Part shown: piece by piece, positions 18,052 to 27,069 of the stretch
Layout: the number at the start of each line of letters is the position of its first letter
Position numbering within the stretch: position 1 is the stretch's first letter
DNA from: Microcoleus vaginatus PCC 9802
GTDB lineage: Bacteria; Cyanobacteriota; Cyanobacteriia; Cyanobacteriales; Microcoleaceae
Assembly (NCBI GenBank): GCA_022701275.1
Contig: CP031740.1
Span: forward strand, 4,041,001 to 4,105,000
Reading direction: 5' to 3'
DNA length: 64,000 nt
Position numbers and translations under genes: made by a program
The notes under the pieces: model-generated
Seen by the model: only the letters and a program-made list of their open reading frames with translations
What the model was told of the DNA's origin: nothing
The model's database searches: none

Positions 18052-18903
18052 TCATCCAAAGATTTTATAATAATTAGGATCTTTTTTAATAAAAACTCTC
18101 AGTCTAAATAATCGATAATAAAACACAACCTGTTTACTTAGTTTGTTGTTGATTTTCTCCCAAAGGGAACGTTTGGGATATTCAATCTGTTTATGGATGT
18201 CGAAGTAAATTTGTTTCTCCTGAATAATTGCTTGTCCATTTTGGATTCTTACTCGTTCAATATTATCCTTAAAGAATGGAAATTTGTCTTCGCGGAAAAA
18301 ATCAAATGTCATCCCAATTCGAGCCGCAGCTAGCCCCATAGCATAACCCTCACCCTGATAGATTTCTTGCATTTCAAAAAAGTAAGAAATTGTCTGCCAA
18401 AGTTCAAAAAATTCCCCTTCTAATCCATTCTGTCTCTTCATGACAAACATAAACTCGTGAAGCCACTTCACTTGTTGAAGATCAATATTTAGTTTTTGCC
18501 CTGCTGCTTTTATAACTTCAATTTTTTTCGGATTTTTAATGTTTTGTATGTGTTTGACCAAATCAGTACCTGCTCTTGCTGTAATTCCAGGAGACCAATT
18601 CATTTCTTCTACTAGAGGGCCTAGCAATCTAACATCAGAGTCTAAAAACATACAACTCTCAAATAGTGAGAGAGCTTTTTCAAGAACGAAACGTTTGTCA
18701 TGATACCCTTTCACACTCTGGAGGTGGTGCTTGAACACCAGAACATGAGGGAAATTTTTAAACTGCTCTGGTTGATCGCTTAGGATACATAAAGTTGTGG
18801 AAGGCATATGGGTCTGGATATCTTGAGCTAGCATCTTTACATGAGCACGATACCTATCACCTACAGCTAGAGTACAAAAACAAAACTTTTCAGATGTGTC
18901 CAT
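18052..18903 (-). CDS. Glycosyltransferase-like protein (GT-A fold)
   Basis: The 283-residue protein begins with a Rossmann-like strand (FCFCTLAVGDRYRAHVKML) and carries a DxD motif in MFLDSDVRLLGP (D88-D90). This is typical of nucleotide-sugar-binding GT-A enzymes. WLHEFMFVMKRQNG and EGYAMGLAAARIGM fit the acceptor region. The C-terminus is basic and aromatic (VVFYYRLFRLRVFIKK), which may bind membrane. The gene is more AT-rich than its neighbours and abuts a repeat/transposase cluster, suggesting horizontal acquisition. The sugar and acceptor are unknown. Confidence 0.75.
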   Translation of the reverse strand: MDTSEKFCFCTLAVGDRYRAHVKMLAQDIQTHMPSTTLCILSDQPEQFKNFPHVLVFKHHLQSVKGYHDKRFVLEKALSLFESCMFLDSDVRLLGPLVEEMNWSPGITARAGTDLVKHIQNIKNPKKIEVIKAAGQKLNIDLQQVKWLHEFMFVMKRQNGLEGEFFELWQTISYFFEMQEIYQGEGYAMGLAAARIGMTFDFFREDKFPFFKDNIERVRIQNGQAIIQEKQIYFDIHKQIEYPKRSLWEKINNKLSKQVVFYYRLFRLRVFIKKDPNYYKIFG

Positions 18904-19220
18904 ATGATTTGAGCGCCAGAGATGTGAGTTAAACTTGCAGAAATTTTTCGTGAATCCAACTTATGAAAATATTATAACTGACTTATGGTTACTAGATTAC
19001 TCTGAAACAGTTTCAATAGCAAGGAATAAACAGAATATTAAGAATGCGTTTATATTGCGATCGCAATATTGAAGATTAAACCCTATATCCCTCTTCTGTC
19101 ACTCTCCGGGGGGGCGATCGCGCTTAATCTTCATCTGGCAATTAATACAAGCTATTCTATTAGAAGAAAAAATGCTCAGGTTTATTTATTATAACAACTA
19201 GATATAGTCGCGCGTGGGGA
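18904..19220. other. Intergenic region before the repeat array, no gene seen
   Basis: The spacer is AT-rich with a few GCGATCGC octamers. No reading frame or RNA is supported. Confidence 0.55.
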
Positions 19221-19486
19221 TCAGAAACCGGGTTTCTTACCCAAATCTTGGGTAGGATGCCTAAATTATCACAGAAACCCGGTTTCTTGGCTCAGGGTTA
19301 GGCGCGATCGCGTGGGGGGTTGAGAAACCGGGTTTGAAACCCAAATCTCTGTTGGGATGCCAAAATTCTCCCAGAAACCCGGTTTCTTGGAGTTTCTGGG
19401 AACACGCGTGGGGATTCAGAAACCGGGTTTCTTACCCAAATCGGGCGTGAGGATGTCAAAATTCTCCCAGAAACCCGGTTTCTTAA
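19221..19486. repeat. RAYT-flanking hairpin array A (three units)
   Basis: Three units start near 19222, 19323 and 19417. Each has a GAAACCGGGTTTC hairpin, about 40 bases of spacer (ACCCAAATC, then GGATGCC and AAATT), and a second hairpin GAAACCCGGTTTCTT. The units are separated by GC-rich linkers containing GCGATCGCGTGGGG-like sequence. The array lies directly 3' of the transposase gene and has the same orientation as array B. Confidence 0.9.
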
Positions 19487-19492
19487 AGCCTT

Positions 19493-20059
19493 CTATTCTT
19501 CAAATGTTAAATACTGGATTAATTTATCGCTAGTTGAACCTTCTAAAAAGTCACGATAAGCATCGGCTGAAAAAAATTGCGATCGCACTCCATCTATTTT
19601 AGGTAAACTTCCCTGACGCAAATCAATATATTCCTGATAGCTGGAAAACTCCCAATCCTCTGCTTTTTCAACTATATTAGCACAGACTGGGTTTAAGTGA
19701 ATATATCGAGTTAAGTGTAATAAATAGTCTTCTCCATCCACATGAATCGCCTGAAACCGTCCCTGAAATAGTGAACCCACCCTTTGATAGCGTTTATTGA
19801 TAGCCTTAGCATAAGACAGAGTAAATGACTGCATCAGCTTGGAAAAATCATCCGTTTGCAGGTAAACTAATAAATGATAGTGGTTCGGCATCAAACAATA
19901 AGCAATAATATCGACACCATGAATAATCAGATGGTTTCTTAATTGACGTAAAAAATAAATATAGTTTTCTCGCTCAAAAAAGATAAGCTGACGGTTATTA
20001 CCTCGGTTATAAACATGGTAGTAATTACCCGCTTGGAAGATAATTTGGCGACGTGGCAT
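19493..20059 (-). CDS. REP-associated tyrosine transposase (RAYT, IS200-like HUH family)
   Basis: The 188-residue protein is a Y1 HUH nuclease of the TnpA-REP type. It has the opening GNYYHVYNRGNNRQLIFF, the metal-binding HUH motif in MPNHYHLLVY (H60, H62), and SYAKAINKRYQRVGSLFQGR with the candidate nucleophile tyrosine (Y83 or Y91). It also has the conserved tail LTRYIHLNPVCANIV. Relatives cut single-stranded DNA at REP hairpins. The gene lies inside a cluster of GAAACCGGGTTTC hairpin units on both sides, the arrangement expected of a RAYT with its own repeats. No direct flanking insertion-sequence ends are needed. It appears intact. Confidence 0.93.
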   Translation of the reverse strand: MPRRQIIFQAGNYYHVYNRGNNRQLIFFERENYIYFLRQLRNHLIIHGVDIIAYCLMPNHYHLLVYLQTDDFSKLMQSFTLSYAKAINKRYQRVGSLFQGRFQAIHVDGEDYLLHLTRYIHLNPVCANIVEKAEDWEFSSYQEYIDLRQGSLPKIDGVRSQFFSADAYRDFLEGSTSDKLIQYLTFEE

Positions 20060-20098
20060 ATCAGAGGATAGGTGAGTGGCTAGCGGAAGGGGAGGGGT

Positions 20099-20643
20099 AA
20101 GAAACCCGGTTTCTTACCCAAATCTTCGGTAGGATGCCAAAATTATCGCAGAAACCCGGTTTCTTGGCTGAGGCTGAGGGGCGCGCGCGTGGGGTTCAGA
20201 AACCGGGTTTCTTACCCAAATCTTCGGTAGGATGCCAAAATTATCGCAGAAACCCGGTTTCTTGGCTGAGGCTGAGGTGCGATCGCGTGGGGTTCAGAAA
20301 CCGGGTTTCTTACCCAAATCTTCGGTAGGATGCCAAAATTATCGCAGAAACCCGGTTTCTTGGCTGAGGCTGAGGCGCGCGCGTCGGGGACTCAGAAACC
20401 GGGTTTCTTACCCAAATCGGGCGTGAGGATGCAAAAATTGTCGCAGAAACCCGGTTTCTTGGCTGAGGCTGAGGCGATCGCGTCGGGGAGTCAGAAACCG
20501 GGTTTCTTACCCAAATCTTCGGTAGGATGCCAAAATTATCGCAGAAACCCGGTTTCTTGGATGGCAGGGCCTCAGAAACCGGGTTTCTTCACCCAATCGG
20601 GCGTGAAGATGCCAAAATTATCGCAGAAACCCGGTTTCTTGGA
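20099..20643. repeat. RAYT-flanking hairpin array B (six units, about 98-bp period)
   Basis: Units begin near 20101, 20197, 20295, 20393, 20492 and 20573, so the period is 98, 98, 99 and then 81. Each unit has a head hairpin (CAGAAACCGGGTTTCTT), a spacer with CCCAAATCTTCGGTAGGATG and CCAAAATTATCG, and a tail hairpin (CAGAAACCCGGTTTCTTGG). A linker CTGAGGCTGAGG plus a HIP1-like GCGATCGCGTGGGG follows. Open frames across the array are by-products of the repeat. It starts 40 bases before the RAYT start codon. Confidence 0.93.
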
Positions 20644-20660
20644 CAACGAGGATGCGACTT

Positions 20661-21587
20661 CTAACTTCCCGATAAAATCTCTTCGAGTGCTAATTTCAGC
20701 GTCGGATATTGATATTGAAAACCACTAGCTAAAGTTTGTTTCGGCAACACTTTCTGCCCTTCCAAAACAAGTTTTGCCCCGTCTCCCAACAGCATTTCTA
20801 AAGCAAAACCTGGCACCGGCAACCAAGAAGGTCGCTGCAAAACTTCCCCTAAAGTTTGACACAATTCATTCATCCGCACCGGATTCGGTGCTGTCGCATT
20901 CAAAACGCCTTCAACTTGCGAATTTTGCAAAGCGTACAAAATTAAATCAACCACATCCTCGCGATGAACCCAAGAAAACCACTGTTTCCCAGTGCCCAGC
21001 GGCCCGCCTGCAAATAGTTTAAAAGGTGGCAGCATTTTTGCCAACGCGCCTCCCATTCCCAAAACTATCCCCAGCCGCAAAATTGCTAACCGCGTTCCCG
21101 CATTTTTTGCAGGTTGGGCCGCTGCTTCCCAGTCTTTGCAAACTGCTGCTAAAAAATCGTTTCCCGCAGGGCTAGTTTCGTCAAACTCAGCGGTTTCGCT
21201 GGTTCCGTAATAGCCGATCGCCGATGCGCTAACTAACACAGATGGTCTAGGATTAGCATTGACGATCGCCTCGACCAATTTTGCCGTCGTCAGTCTGCGA
21301 CTGTCCAGAATTGCTTGCTGGCGCGCCTCCGTCCACCTTTCCTCTGCAATCGGAACCCCTGCTAAATTGACAACAGCGTCGCAGCCCGCGATCGACTTTT
21401 GCCAATCACCAGACTCCGCTGGAGTGTAGGCGACAACTTCCAAATTCGGATAAGCTGAAGCGGGAAAAACTCGGCCAGCCTTCGCCGCATCCCTGCTCAA
21501 AACCACCACTTGATGTCCCGCAGCTTGCAGCTTCTCCACCAGCCGGCTACCTACAAATCCCGTTGCTCCCGCGATCGCTACTTTCAT
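20661..21587 (-). CDS. TIGR01777-family NAD(P)-binding epimerase-like protein
   Basis: The 308-residue protein is an atypical short-chain dehydrogenase of the TIGR01777 (YfcH) family. It has the N-terminal dinucleotide motif GATGFVG (residues 7-13), the family block CDAVVNLAGVPIAEERWTEA, and SASAIGYYG with the active-site tyrosine region. KQWFSWVHREDVVDLI and GVLNATAPNPVRMNELCQTL follow, with a C-terminal DUF1731-like segment (LASGFQYQYPTLKLALEEIL). The function is not established. Its stop codon is 18 bases from the hairpin array. Confidence 0.93.
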   Translation of the reverse strand: MKVAIAGATGFVGSRLVEKLQAAGHQVVVLSRDAAKAGRVFPASAYPNLEVVAYTPAESGDWQKSIAGCDAVVNLAGVPIAEERWTEARQQAILDSRRLTTAKLVEAIVNANPRPSVLVSASAIGYYGTSETAEFDETSPAGNDFLAAVCKDWEAAAQPAKNAGTRLAILRLGIVLGMGGALAKMLPPFKLFAGGPLGTGKQWFSWVHREDVVDLILYALQNSQVEGVLNATAPNPVRMNELCQTLGEVLQRPSWLPVPGFALEMLLGDGAKLVLEGQKVLPKQTLASGFQYQYPTLKLALEEILSGS

Positions 21588-21735
21588 CTTTTACCAATAA
21601 TGCACAGTTCTAGCAGTTTAGACGATCGTCCAAACTTGTTTTGAATTATACAAAACTAGAGCGCCGACCCGATCGCCTCGCCACAAGCTTTCTGTATTTT
21701 GATTAAACTGATATGGGACGCGAGGAACACAAACC

Positions 21736-23367
21736 ATGCCTGCAAAAAAATCAAAGCTTCTAATTGCTGCCTCCACCGTCGCAGCAGGTAGCGCTGCGGT
21801 CTACTTTTACTTCCAGGGTTTGAGCCAACAAGTATCCAACCCTCAAGACAGCGCCAAAGTTGTGCCCGACGAAGCAATGATGGCCGCGTTTATCTCCCCC
21901 AATCCGCAAGCGTTGGCCCAGTTGCAGCGATTTGGCACGCCAGGAGCTCAAAAGTTGCTCGGTCAGGGTTTGAAGGGCTTTCAAGAACAAAGCTTGGCAG
22001 GCACTCAAATCGACTTTGACAGGGACTTAAAGCCTTGGCTGGGGGGTGTGATGGTCGCTTTGCTGCCCCCTGATGCTGCGACGAATACACAGCCTCCAAA
22101 ACTGCTGGTAGTCGTCAGCGTGAAAAATAAAATTAGCGCTTGGAATTTTGCTAATAAATTAAAATCTCAGCCTGGTGCAACTACTCAAGAAAGCGAGTAT
22201 AAAGGAATTAAAATCTTTGAGATTGCAGAGCCAACTGGCAAGCGCTACAGTGTGGCTTTGCTGAACGACCAATTAGTGATGGCTCCTTTGAAAAAGCCTG
22301 TGGAATTGGCGATCGATACTTTTAAAGGAGAACCCTCCCTCGCTACGCAGCAGAGCACAACTAAGTTTTTTGCAGAGAGTGCTGGTGTCAAGAATCCGAT
22401 CGCAACTGTTTATATTGCTGACTATCCTGCTGCAATTGACCAATTGAAAGCTAATTTGCCCGCAGATATCCAGTTGCCTTGGGCAGTGTTTTCGCAGTTC
22501 AAACAAGTTAAGTCTTTGGTTGCGGGAATTGGAGCAGATAGTGAGGGATTGAGGGTAAAAACTATTGCTCAGTTAGACCCTAAATTCGTGCAGCAAAATC
22601 CCCAATTCGCATCGAAATTGTTGCCCAGATTTCCCGATGAAACTATTGCTTTAGTCGGCGGCAAGGGAATCGATAAAATTTGGTCGCAAGCAACCGCTGA
22701 GGCAAAAGATAGCCCGGAAGTTGACAGGGGAGTTCAGCAGGTGAGGAATAGTTTTAAGCGGTTGGATTTGGATGCGGATCGAGAGGTTTTTGGTTGGATG
22801 AATGGGGAATTTGCGATCGGGGCGATCGGTTCCAATCAAGGCATTTTGTCTCAGTTGGGGATGGGGGCGGCGATGATTTTTGAAACGAGCGATCGCCCTG
22901 CCGCCGAAGCAACTCTGAAAAAACTCGATGCGATCGCCAAAAGCAATCCTACAGTCAGCGTGGCCCCTAGAACCGTTGAGGGTAAAGAGGTTACGGAGTG
23001 GCAAATACCCCAGCAAGGCACTCTATTCGGACACGGTTGGCTGAATGAAAATTCTGTGTTTGTAGCTTTCGGCGGGCCTTTAGTTGATGTGATTACTTCG
23101 ACGCCACCGCAACCGCTAAGCAGCAGTCCGAGTTTTCAGGCGATCGCTACTTCTTTACCGCGGGCGAACCAAGGTTACTTTTACATAGATATGGAAAAAA
23201 GCATGTCTTGGGCTAACCAATATTTGCTCGCAGTACAGCCAAATTTAGTTTCGCCACCCGTCGCTGAATTGCTGAATTCTCTCCGAGGAGTTAGCGTAGC
23301 CACAGCTTCTACACAACCGACAACTGCTGAGTTGGAGATGCTTTTTGCCTTGAAATCTAACAATTAG
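21736..23367 (+). CDS. DUF3352 domain protein, probably membrane-anchored or exported
   Basis: The 543-residue protein starts with a basic stretch and one hydrophobic segment (LLIAASTVAAGSAAVYFYF, about residues 8-26). This could be a signal anchor. The rest matches cyanobacterial DUF3352 proteins, with the block VVPDEAMMAAFISPNPQALAQ at the N-terminus and LFGHGWLNENSVFVAFGGPL near the C-terminus. The family has no assigned biochemical function; periplasmic or thylakoid-lumen location is inferred. It is divergently transcribed from the TIGR01777 gene. Confidence 0.9.
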   Translation: MPAKKSKLLIAASTVAAGSAAVYFYFQGLSQQVSNPQDSAKVVPDEAMMAAFISPNPQALAQLQRFGTPGAQKLLGQGLKGFQEQSLAGTQIDFDRDLKPWLGGVMVALLPPDAATNTQPPKLLVVVSVKNKISAWNFANKLKSQPGATTQESEYKGIKIFEIAEPTGKRYSVALLNDQLVMAPLKKPVELAIDTFKGEPSLATQQSTTKFFAESAGVKNPIATVYIADYPAAIDQLKANLPADIQLPWAVFSQFKQVKSLVAGIGADSEGLRVKTIAQLDPKFVQQNPQFASKLLPRFPDETIALVGGKGIDKIWSQATAEAKDSPEVDRGVQQVRNSFKRLDLDADREVFGWMNGEFAIGAIGSNQGILSQLGMGAAMIFETSDRPAAEATLKKLDAIAKSNPTVSVAPRTVEGKEVTEWQIPQQGTLFGHGWLNENSVFVAFGGPLVDVITSTPPQPLSSSPSFQAIATSLPRANQGYFYIDMEKSMSWANQYLLAVQPNLVSPPVAELLNSLRGVSVATASTQPTTAELEMLFALKSNN

Positions 23368-23468
23368 GGAATCTGTAATCGGTAATTTGTAATCGGTAAT
23401 TCTTCCTTCTATCCCTTAAATCCCGTACACGGCTTCGTGGTCGGACTTTTTTCTGACCAAAAAAAGAT

Positions 23469-23490
23469 GCTGCCCTCTATGGAGGGCAGC
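23469..23490. terminator. Hairpin between convergent genes
   Basis: A perfect 9-bp stem GCTGCCCTC/GAGGGCAGC with a 4-base loop lies inside a weaker outer pairing (AAGATGC with GCATCTT). It separates the DUF3352 gene from the minus-strand small gene and could terminate both. Confidence 0.6.
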
Positions 23491-23531
23491 TACTCAAATA
23501 AAGCATCTTAAAGTCTCTCAAAACTTCAGAA

Positions 23532-23729
23532 TTAACCTTCAGACATTCCTGATTTATTCGGCAATTGCAAATCATCCGGGTCTACGTAGTGACAAACTGC
23601 TTTGTCCATACAAATCAAGGCCCAGCCGGATTTATCGATGCTCATCAACTTGTAAGAAGCTGGCTGAATAAAGAAACCTTTGTGGTTGCGGGTTGCGGGC
23701 TTGATGTTAACGTGGCTGTCAGTGCTCAT
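23532..23729 (-). CDS. Small hypothetical protein, 65 residues
   Basis: The protein starts at ATG 23729 (MSTDSHVNIKPATRNHKG), with AGGAG about ten bases upstream. This start fits better than an in-frame ATG at 23816. It contains KSGWALICMDKAVCHYVDPD with two cysteines. No family was recognised. No signal peptide is visible. Confidence 0.65.
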   Translation of the reverse strand: MSTDSHVNIKPATRNHKGFFIQPASYKLMSIDKSGWALICMDKAVCHYVDPDDLQLPNKSGMSEG

Positions 23730-23925
23730 GTTTTTACAACTCCTAGTATTATCGTAGTAAAATCTGAAAACCGCTGAGCGGGTTTGTGAATCGTCTAAGT
23801 TTTCAAATACTAGCACTGACTTTCTGAGTTTTCCATAAAGTTATTTATTGATTTATTACGATATCGTAATAAACCGCAAAACCGATTTCCTCGATCCCCG
23901 CCCAAAAATCGACTTGTTTGCGTGG

Positions 23926-24342
23926 TTACGGCTCCAGAAGCCACTGTTTAACGCGGGCGAGACTCTTCCAGTCGGGTTTTCTCTTTAATCCTTCTTCAAA
24001 ATTTTTTTTAACTTCGTCGAGCAACTCTTCCGAAGCCATCACGAGTTGCTGAGCCACTTCTACGTGGGGGCGCACTCCTTTATCTTTGAGATCCAGGATC
24101 GCTACTGCTAGGTTGATGCGAGCTTGGGGGTCGTGAGGGTTCAATTTAACGGCTGTTTTCGCTGCCTTTTGAGCCGGTGCAGGTTTATTTTCCAACAGGT
24201 AGAGCCACGCGAGGCTAGCCCAGGCATTGCCATTTTTTGGAGCTTTTTCGCACACTTCTTTAAACACGGGGATCAGATTAGCCGGGGCTTCGCCAGCTTG
24301 GTAGCGATCGAAACCGTCTTTAAACAATTCTTCAGGGGTCAT
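23926..24342 (-). CDS. TPR-repeat protein
   Basis: The 138-residue protein contains two to three tetratricopeptide repeats (NGNAWASLAWLYLLENKPAPA, AKTAVKLNPHDPQARINLAV). These form a helical scaffold for protein-protein contacts. No signal peptide or catalytic domain is visible. It lies downstream of the A-type Fe-S carrier gene on the same strand, but a strong hairpin separates the two. Confidence 0.85.
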   Translation of the reverse strand: MTPEELFKDGFDRYQAGEAPANLIPVFKEVCEKAPKNGNAWASLAWLYLLENKPAPAQKAAKTAVKLNPHDPQARINLAVAILDLKDKGVRPHVEVAQQLVMASEELLDEVKKNFEEGLKRKPDWKSLARVKQWLLEP

Positions 24343-24380
24343 TCGATTTTAGATTTTAGATTTGGGATGTTGCACGGAAA

Positions 24381-24424
24381 AGGGCATGGGGCAGTTAACA
24401 ACTTCCTGCCCCATGCCCTCTTTT
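24381..24424. terminator. Strong hairpin terminator
   Basis: A perfect 14-bp stem (24381-24394 with 24406-24419) and an 11-base loop lie just after the minus-strand Fe-S carrier gene, with a short T-tract on either strand. Confidence 0.75.
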
Positions 24425-24429
24425 CCGAT

Positions 24430-24783
24430 TTATGTAGAAAAAGAACTGCCACAACCGCAAGTTTGAGTTGCGTTGGGGTTCGTAAACTGAAAGCCGCCCC
24501 CGATCATAGCATCGCTGAAGTCGAGAACCAAACCGTAGAGATAAAGAATGCTCTTGCGATCGCAAACTACCTGAAAACCGTCGTAGTCGAACACTTCATC
24601 GTCGGATTTCACAGTGCTGGGATCTGCGAAATCCATCACGTAGGACATTCCAGAGCATCCGCCCTGGCGAACCCCTACCCGCAAGCAGAGGTCTTTACCT
24701 TGTTTTTCTCTCAGGGCTAAAACTTGACGGACAGCAGAGTCCGTCATTTGAATGCCGCGCTTTTCAGAAATGGCTTGAGTCAT
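24430..24783 (-). CDS. A-type iron-sulfur carrier protein (IscA/SufA/ErpA family)
   Basis: The 117-residue protein carries the three conserved cysteines of A-type carriers. C43 is in GGCSGMSYVMDF, and C109 and C111 are in QTCGCGSSF. The family binds iron or a [2Fe-2S]/[4Fe-4S] cluster and hands it to apo-proteins in the cytoplasm. In cyanobacteria such proteins serve photosynthetic Fe-S enzymes. No other suf or isc gene is adjacent, so which A-type paralogue this is cannot be decided. Confidence 0.93.
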   Translation of the reverse strand: MTQAISEKRGIQMTDSAVRQVLALREKQGKDLCLRVGVRQGGCSGMSYVMDFADPSTVKSDDEVFDYDGFQVVCDRKSILYLYGLVLDFSDAMIGGGFQFTNPNATQTCGCGSSFST

Positions 24784-25028
24784 AATTTGCCGAACTCCTG
24801 AGACTGTCTAATGCAAAGAGTTTAATCTTATTGCTCCATTGTACAGGCATTCGCCAGAAGGCATTCGGTTAGATGCTGAAGGCAGAATTTTTAGCTTCTA
24901 ATTTTTAATTCCCGTGGGGCCTCGTTCCCAAGCTCGATGCCCTCTCCCCCTATAGGGTTTATGATTGATAAGCAGCGGTTGACCGGCTACCGGCACCGCA
25001 ACAATGCTTCACCCAACGGGCTTACTCT

Positions 25029-26681
25029 ATGGCAGCGCTGAATCGCACTACTCTTCGTCGGCTACAAAACTTACCTCAAATTCCCAGCGTGTGGGAGGGC
25101 GATCGCCGACCCTTATCTAATGCTGACTCACACCTGATGATAGATGACGATGACGTTCTAGAAGCGGGTGGCGAGTGCATTCTCTGGGTCGATGGCTCCG
25201 AGGGAGTCGTGAGGGCTATGGACATGGTAGGCCCAGATGCCGGCCCAGAGGCGATCGTCCGGGCCCTGCTACGGGCAATGGAACATCCCCAAAGTCCGGC
25301 TCCTGCAGGTCGGCCCCAAAAAATAGTAGTCAAAAACCGAGAAATTCAATTTTATCTGCGGGGCGTACTTCAAGATTTAAGCATTTCCATTGACTACGTG
25401 CCGGAATTGCCCTTAATTGACGAAATATTTCGCGGCATGGAAGAGGTCGCGATCAACAGACCTCCTGAGTTGCCCCCTCAGTATGCTGAAGTTTTAATGG
25501 AAAAAGCTGCTCAAATTTGGCAAGATGCTCCGTGGCGGACTTTGAGCGAACACCAAATTATATCTATTGAAATCAATCAGTGGGATGTCGCCAGCCTCTA
25601 CGTGTCCGTATTGGGGCAAGGCAGAATGGATTACGGAGTTTTACTGTACCGTTCTCTAGAATCCTTGAAGCGGTTTCGAGAACGAGTCGTCAACGATGAA
25701 TCTTTTGAAGATTTAGAACAGGCTTTTTTAGGGCAAGACTGTTTGTTTCTTACCTTTGAAAGTGCGGCAGATATTGATGAGGACGACGACGAAGAAATTG
25801 ATTTAGCCGAGTTGCCTCCATCGGAAATTGAACCAAATTTCGGCAACCTACATCCTTTAGAAGGATTGCGATCGATTCTTTACGAAGAAGAAGCCCTCAC
25901 GATGTTAGTTGCTCTCGAAGCATTTCATCGCTTTTTCCGCAACGGCCGCCGGAAATTGGGAGCAGACACTTTTCCCAGTCTTAGCAGTCGCTACCGCATC
26001 CCTGTTCCGCAGCCTGACGGAGAAATTCAACAGGTATCCGTTAAAGTTTCAACGATGCCGGATGTGTCAGACGAATTATTACAGATGCTCGGTGATGATG
26101 ACGATGATGACGGTGATGACGATGATGATGAATTTGAAAAGCCACTGCTGCGGGACGATTTGGTGCCGCAAAATTCATTTTTGAGTCTCGGCGCCGTACC
26201 TTGGGAAACGGTAGAGTTCCTGCGCGAAAGTGTGCAGTTTCACCAAGCTGCAGAAAGTGATATTAATACCGCTGGAGATGGTTTGCCGGTGGTGATGATC
26301 CAAACTTCTCATCCGAAAGCGAAAACTATGATTCAGGATTTGAAAGAAGCGGGAGGGGTGAAGGCAATTGGTTTTAACCCGGGCGAAAATCCTTTTCAGG
26401 ATGAGCAATACGACTTGGGTATTTTGCAAACTAAAAATGGGGAACTGTATTTGTTTGGGGAGTTCAATGAAGACGATCCGGTGCATCAGGAAGCTCGCAA
26501 GAAGTGGGACAATCGCTGTAAATTAACCAACGGTTGGTGCGGTTTGATTATTGCTAAAGGGTTGATGGGTGCTTCTCGCGGTCAGCCTCAGTTTAAGGAT
26601 ATGGTTGCTTTGCTGGAGGTGCGCTGGGTGTCTGCTAAAGATTTGGGAATTGGGCCACTTCAGTTGATGCCGATGTTTTGA
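25029..26681 (+). CDS. Conserved cyanobacterial protein (DUF6930-like)
   Basis: The 550-residue soluble protein is typical of cyanobacterial genomes but has no known activity. It has an N-terminal alpha/beta domain (ECILWVDGSEGVVRAMDMVG). A central domain with YAEVLMEKAAQIWQDAPWRT follows. An aspartate run (DDDDDDGDDDDDEFEKP, about residues 356-372) precedes a C-terminal domain ending in GLIIAKGLMGASRGQPQFKD. The DUF6930 assignment is tentative. The acidic tract is encoded by a GATGAT repeat and may vary in length. It is followed by a heptamer repeat. Confidence 0.75.
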   Translation: MAALNRTTLRRLQNLPQIPSVWEGDRRPLSNADSHLMIDDDDVLEAGGECILWVDGSEGVVRAMDMVGPDAGPEAIVRALLRAMEHPQSPAPAGRPQKIVVKNREIQFYLRGVLQDLSISIDYVPELPLIDEIFRGMEEVAINRPPELPPQYAEVLMEKAAQIWQDAPWRTLSEHQIISIEINQWDVASLYVSVLGQGRMDYGVLLYRSLESLKRFRERVVNDESFEDLEQAFLGQDCLFLTFESAADIDEDDDEEIDLAELPPSEIEPNFGNLHPLEGLRSILYEEEALTMLVALEAFHRFFRNGRRKLGADTFPSLSSRYRIPVPQPDGEIQQVSVKVSTMPDVSDELLQMLGDDDDDDGDDDDDEFEKPLLRDDLVPQNSFLSLGAVPWETVEFLRESVQFHQAAESDINTAGDGLPVVMIQTSHPKAKTMIQDLKEAGGVKAIGFNPGENPFQDEQYDLGILQTKNGELYLFGEFNEDDPVHQEARKKWDNRCKLTNGWCGLIIAKGLMGASRGQPQFKDMVALLEVRWVSAKDLGIGPLQLMPMF

Positions 26682-26742
26682 AGGAAGAAGGAAGAAGGAA
26701 GAAGGAAGAAGGAAGACGAAAGAAGGAAGAAGGAAGAAGGAA
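26680..26742. repeat. GAAGGAA heptamer simple repeat
   Basis: About nine near-perfect heptamers GAAGGAA start within the stop codon of the preceding gene. Copy number is likely unstable. Confidence 0.85.
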
Positions 26743-26810
26743 TATGTAAAATTAATATGTAAGGTGCGCCCCAGCGCACCATAGTTTTTAAATTATTAAG
26801 GAGAATGATT

Positions 26811-27065
26811 ATGTCAAATTCTACTCAAAAGCGAGAAGTGTTAGTCGCTCTTGATGCTGAATTCGCGGAGAAAATAGACCAGCTTACTGATGATTGGACG
26901 GAGGCGATCGAACAAGCTCTCCGTCTCTGGTACGCTAACCAAATCGAAGATAAGTTGCGGAAATTTTATCAAAACCGCAGCCAAGAAGATATTGAGTTTG
27001 AGGAAGAATGGGCAACATTTGCTCAGGAACAAATGGAAGACATTTTAATAGAGGAAGGTCTTTGA
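26811..27065 (+). CDS. Antitoxin of a MazEF/PemIK-type pair
   Basis: The 84-residue protein has a short N-terminal strand and helix (REVLVALDAEFAEKIDQLTD) of ribbon-helix-helix type, and an acidic tail (QEDIEFEEEWATFAQEQMED) that would bind the toxin. ATG 26811 lies seven bases after AAGGAG; ATG 26805 is too close to it. The MazF-like toxin gene starts four bases after its stop. Confidence 0.8.
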   Translation: MSNSTQKREVLVALDAEFAEKIDQLTDDWTEAIEQALRLWYANQIEDKLRKFYQNRSQEDIEFEEEWATFAQEQMEDILIEEGL

Positions 27066-27069
27066 GACA

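Noticed and set aside
20099..20643. Possible CRISPR array
   Set aside because: The period is 98 bp, the so-called spacers are nearly identical between units, the repeats are full palindromes and no cas gene is present; it is a RAYT-associated repeat array.
20134..20728. Three overlapping plus-strand frames reading QKPGFLAEAE and RNPVSWLRLR repeats
   Set aside because: They are translations of the hairpin array and its 98-bp period, with no ribosome-binding site and no family.
24124..24720. 198-residue plus-strand frame
   Set aside because: It spans the antisense of both the TPR gene and the Fe-S carrier gene and their terminator.
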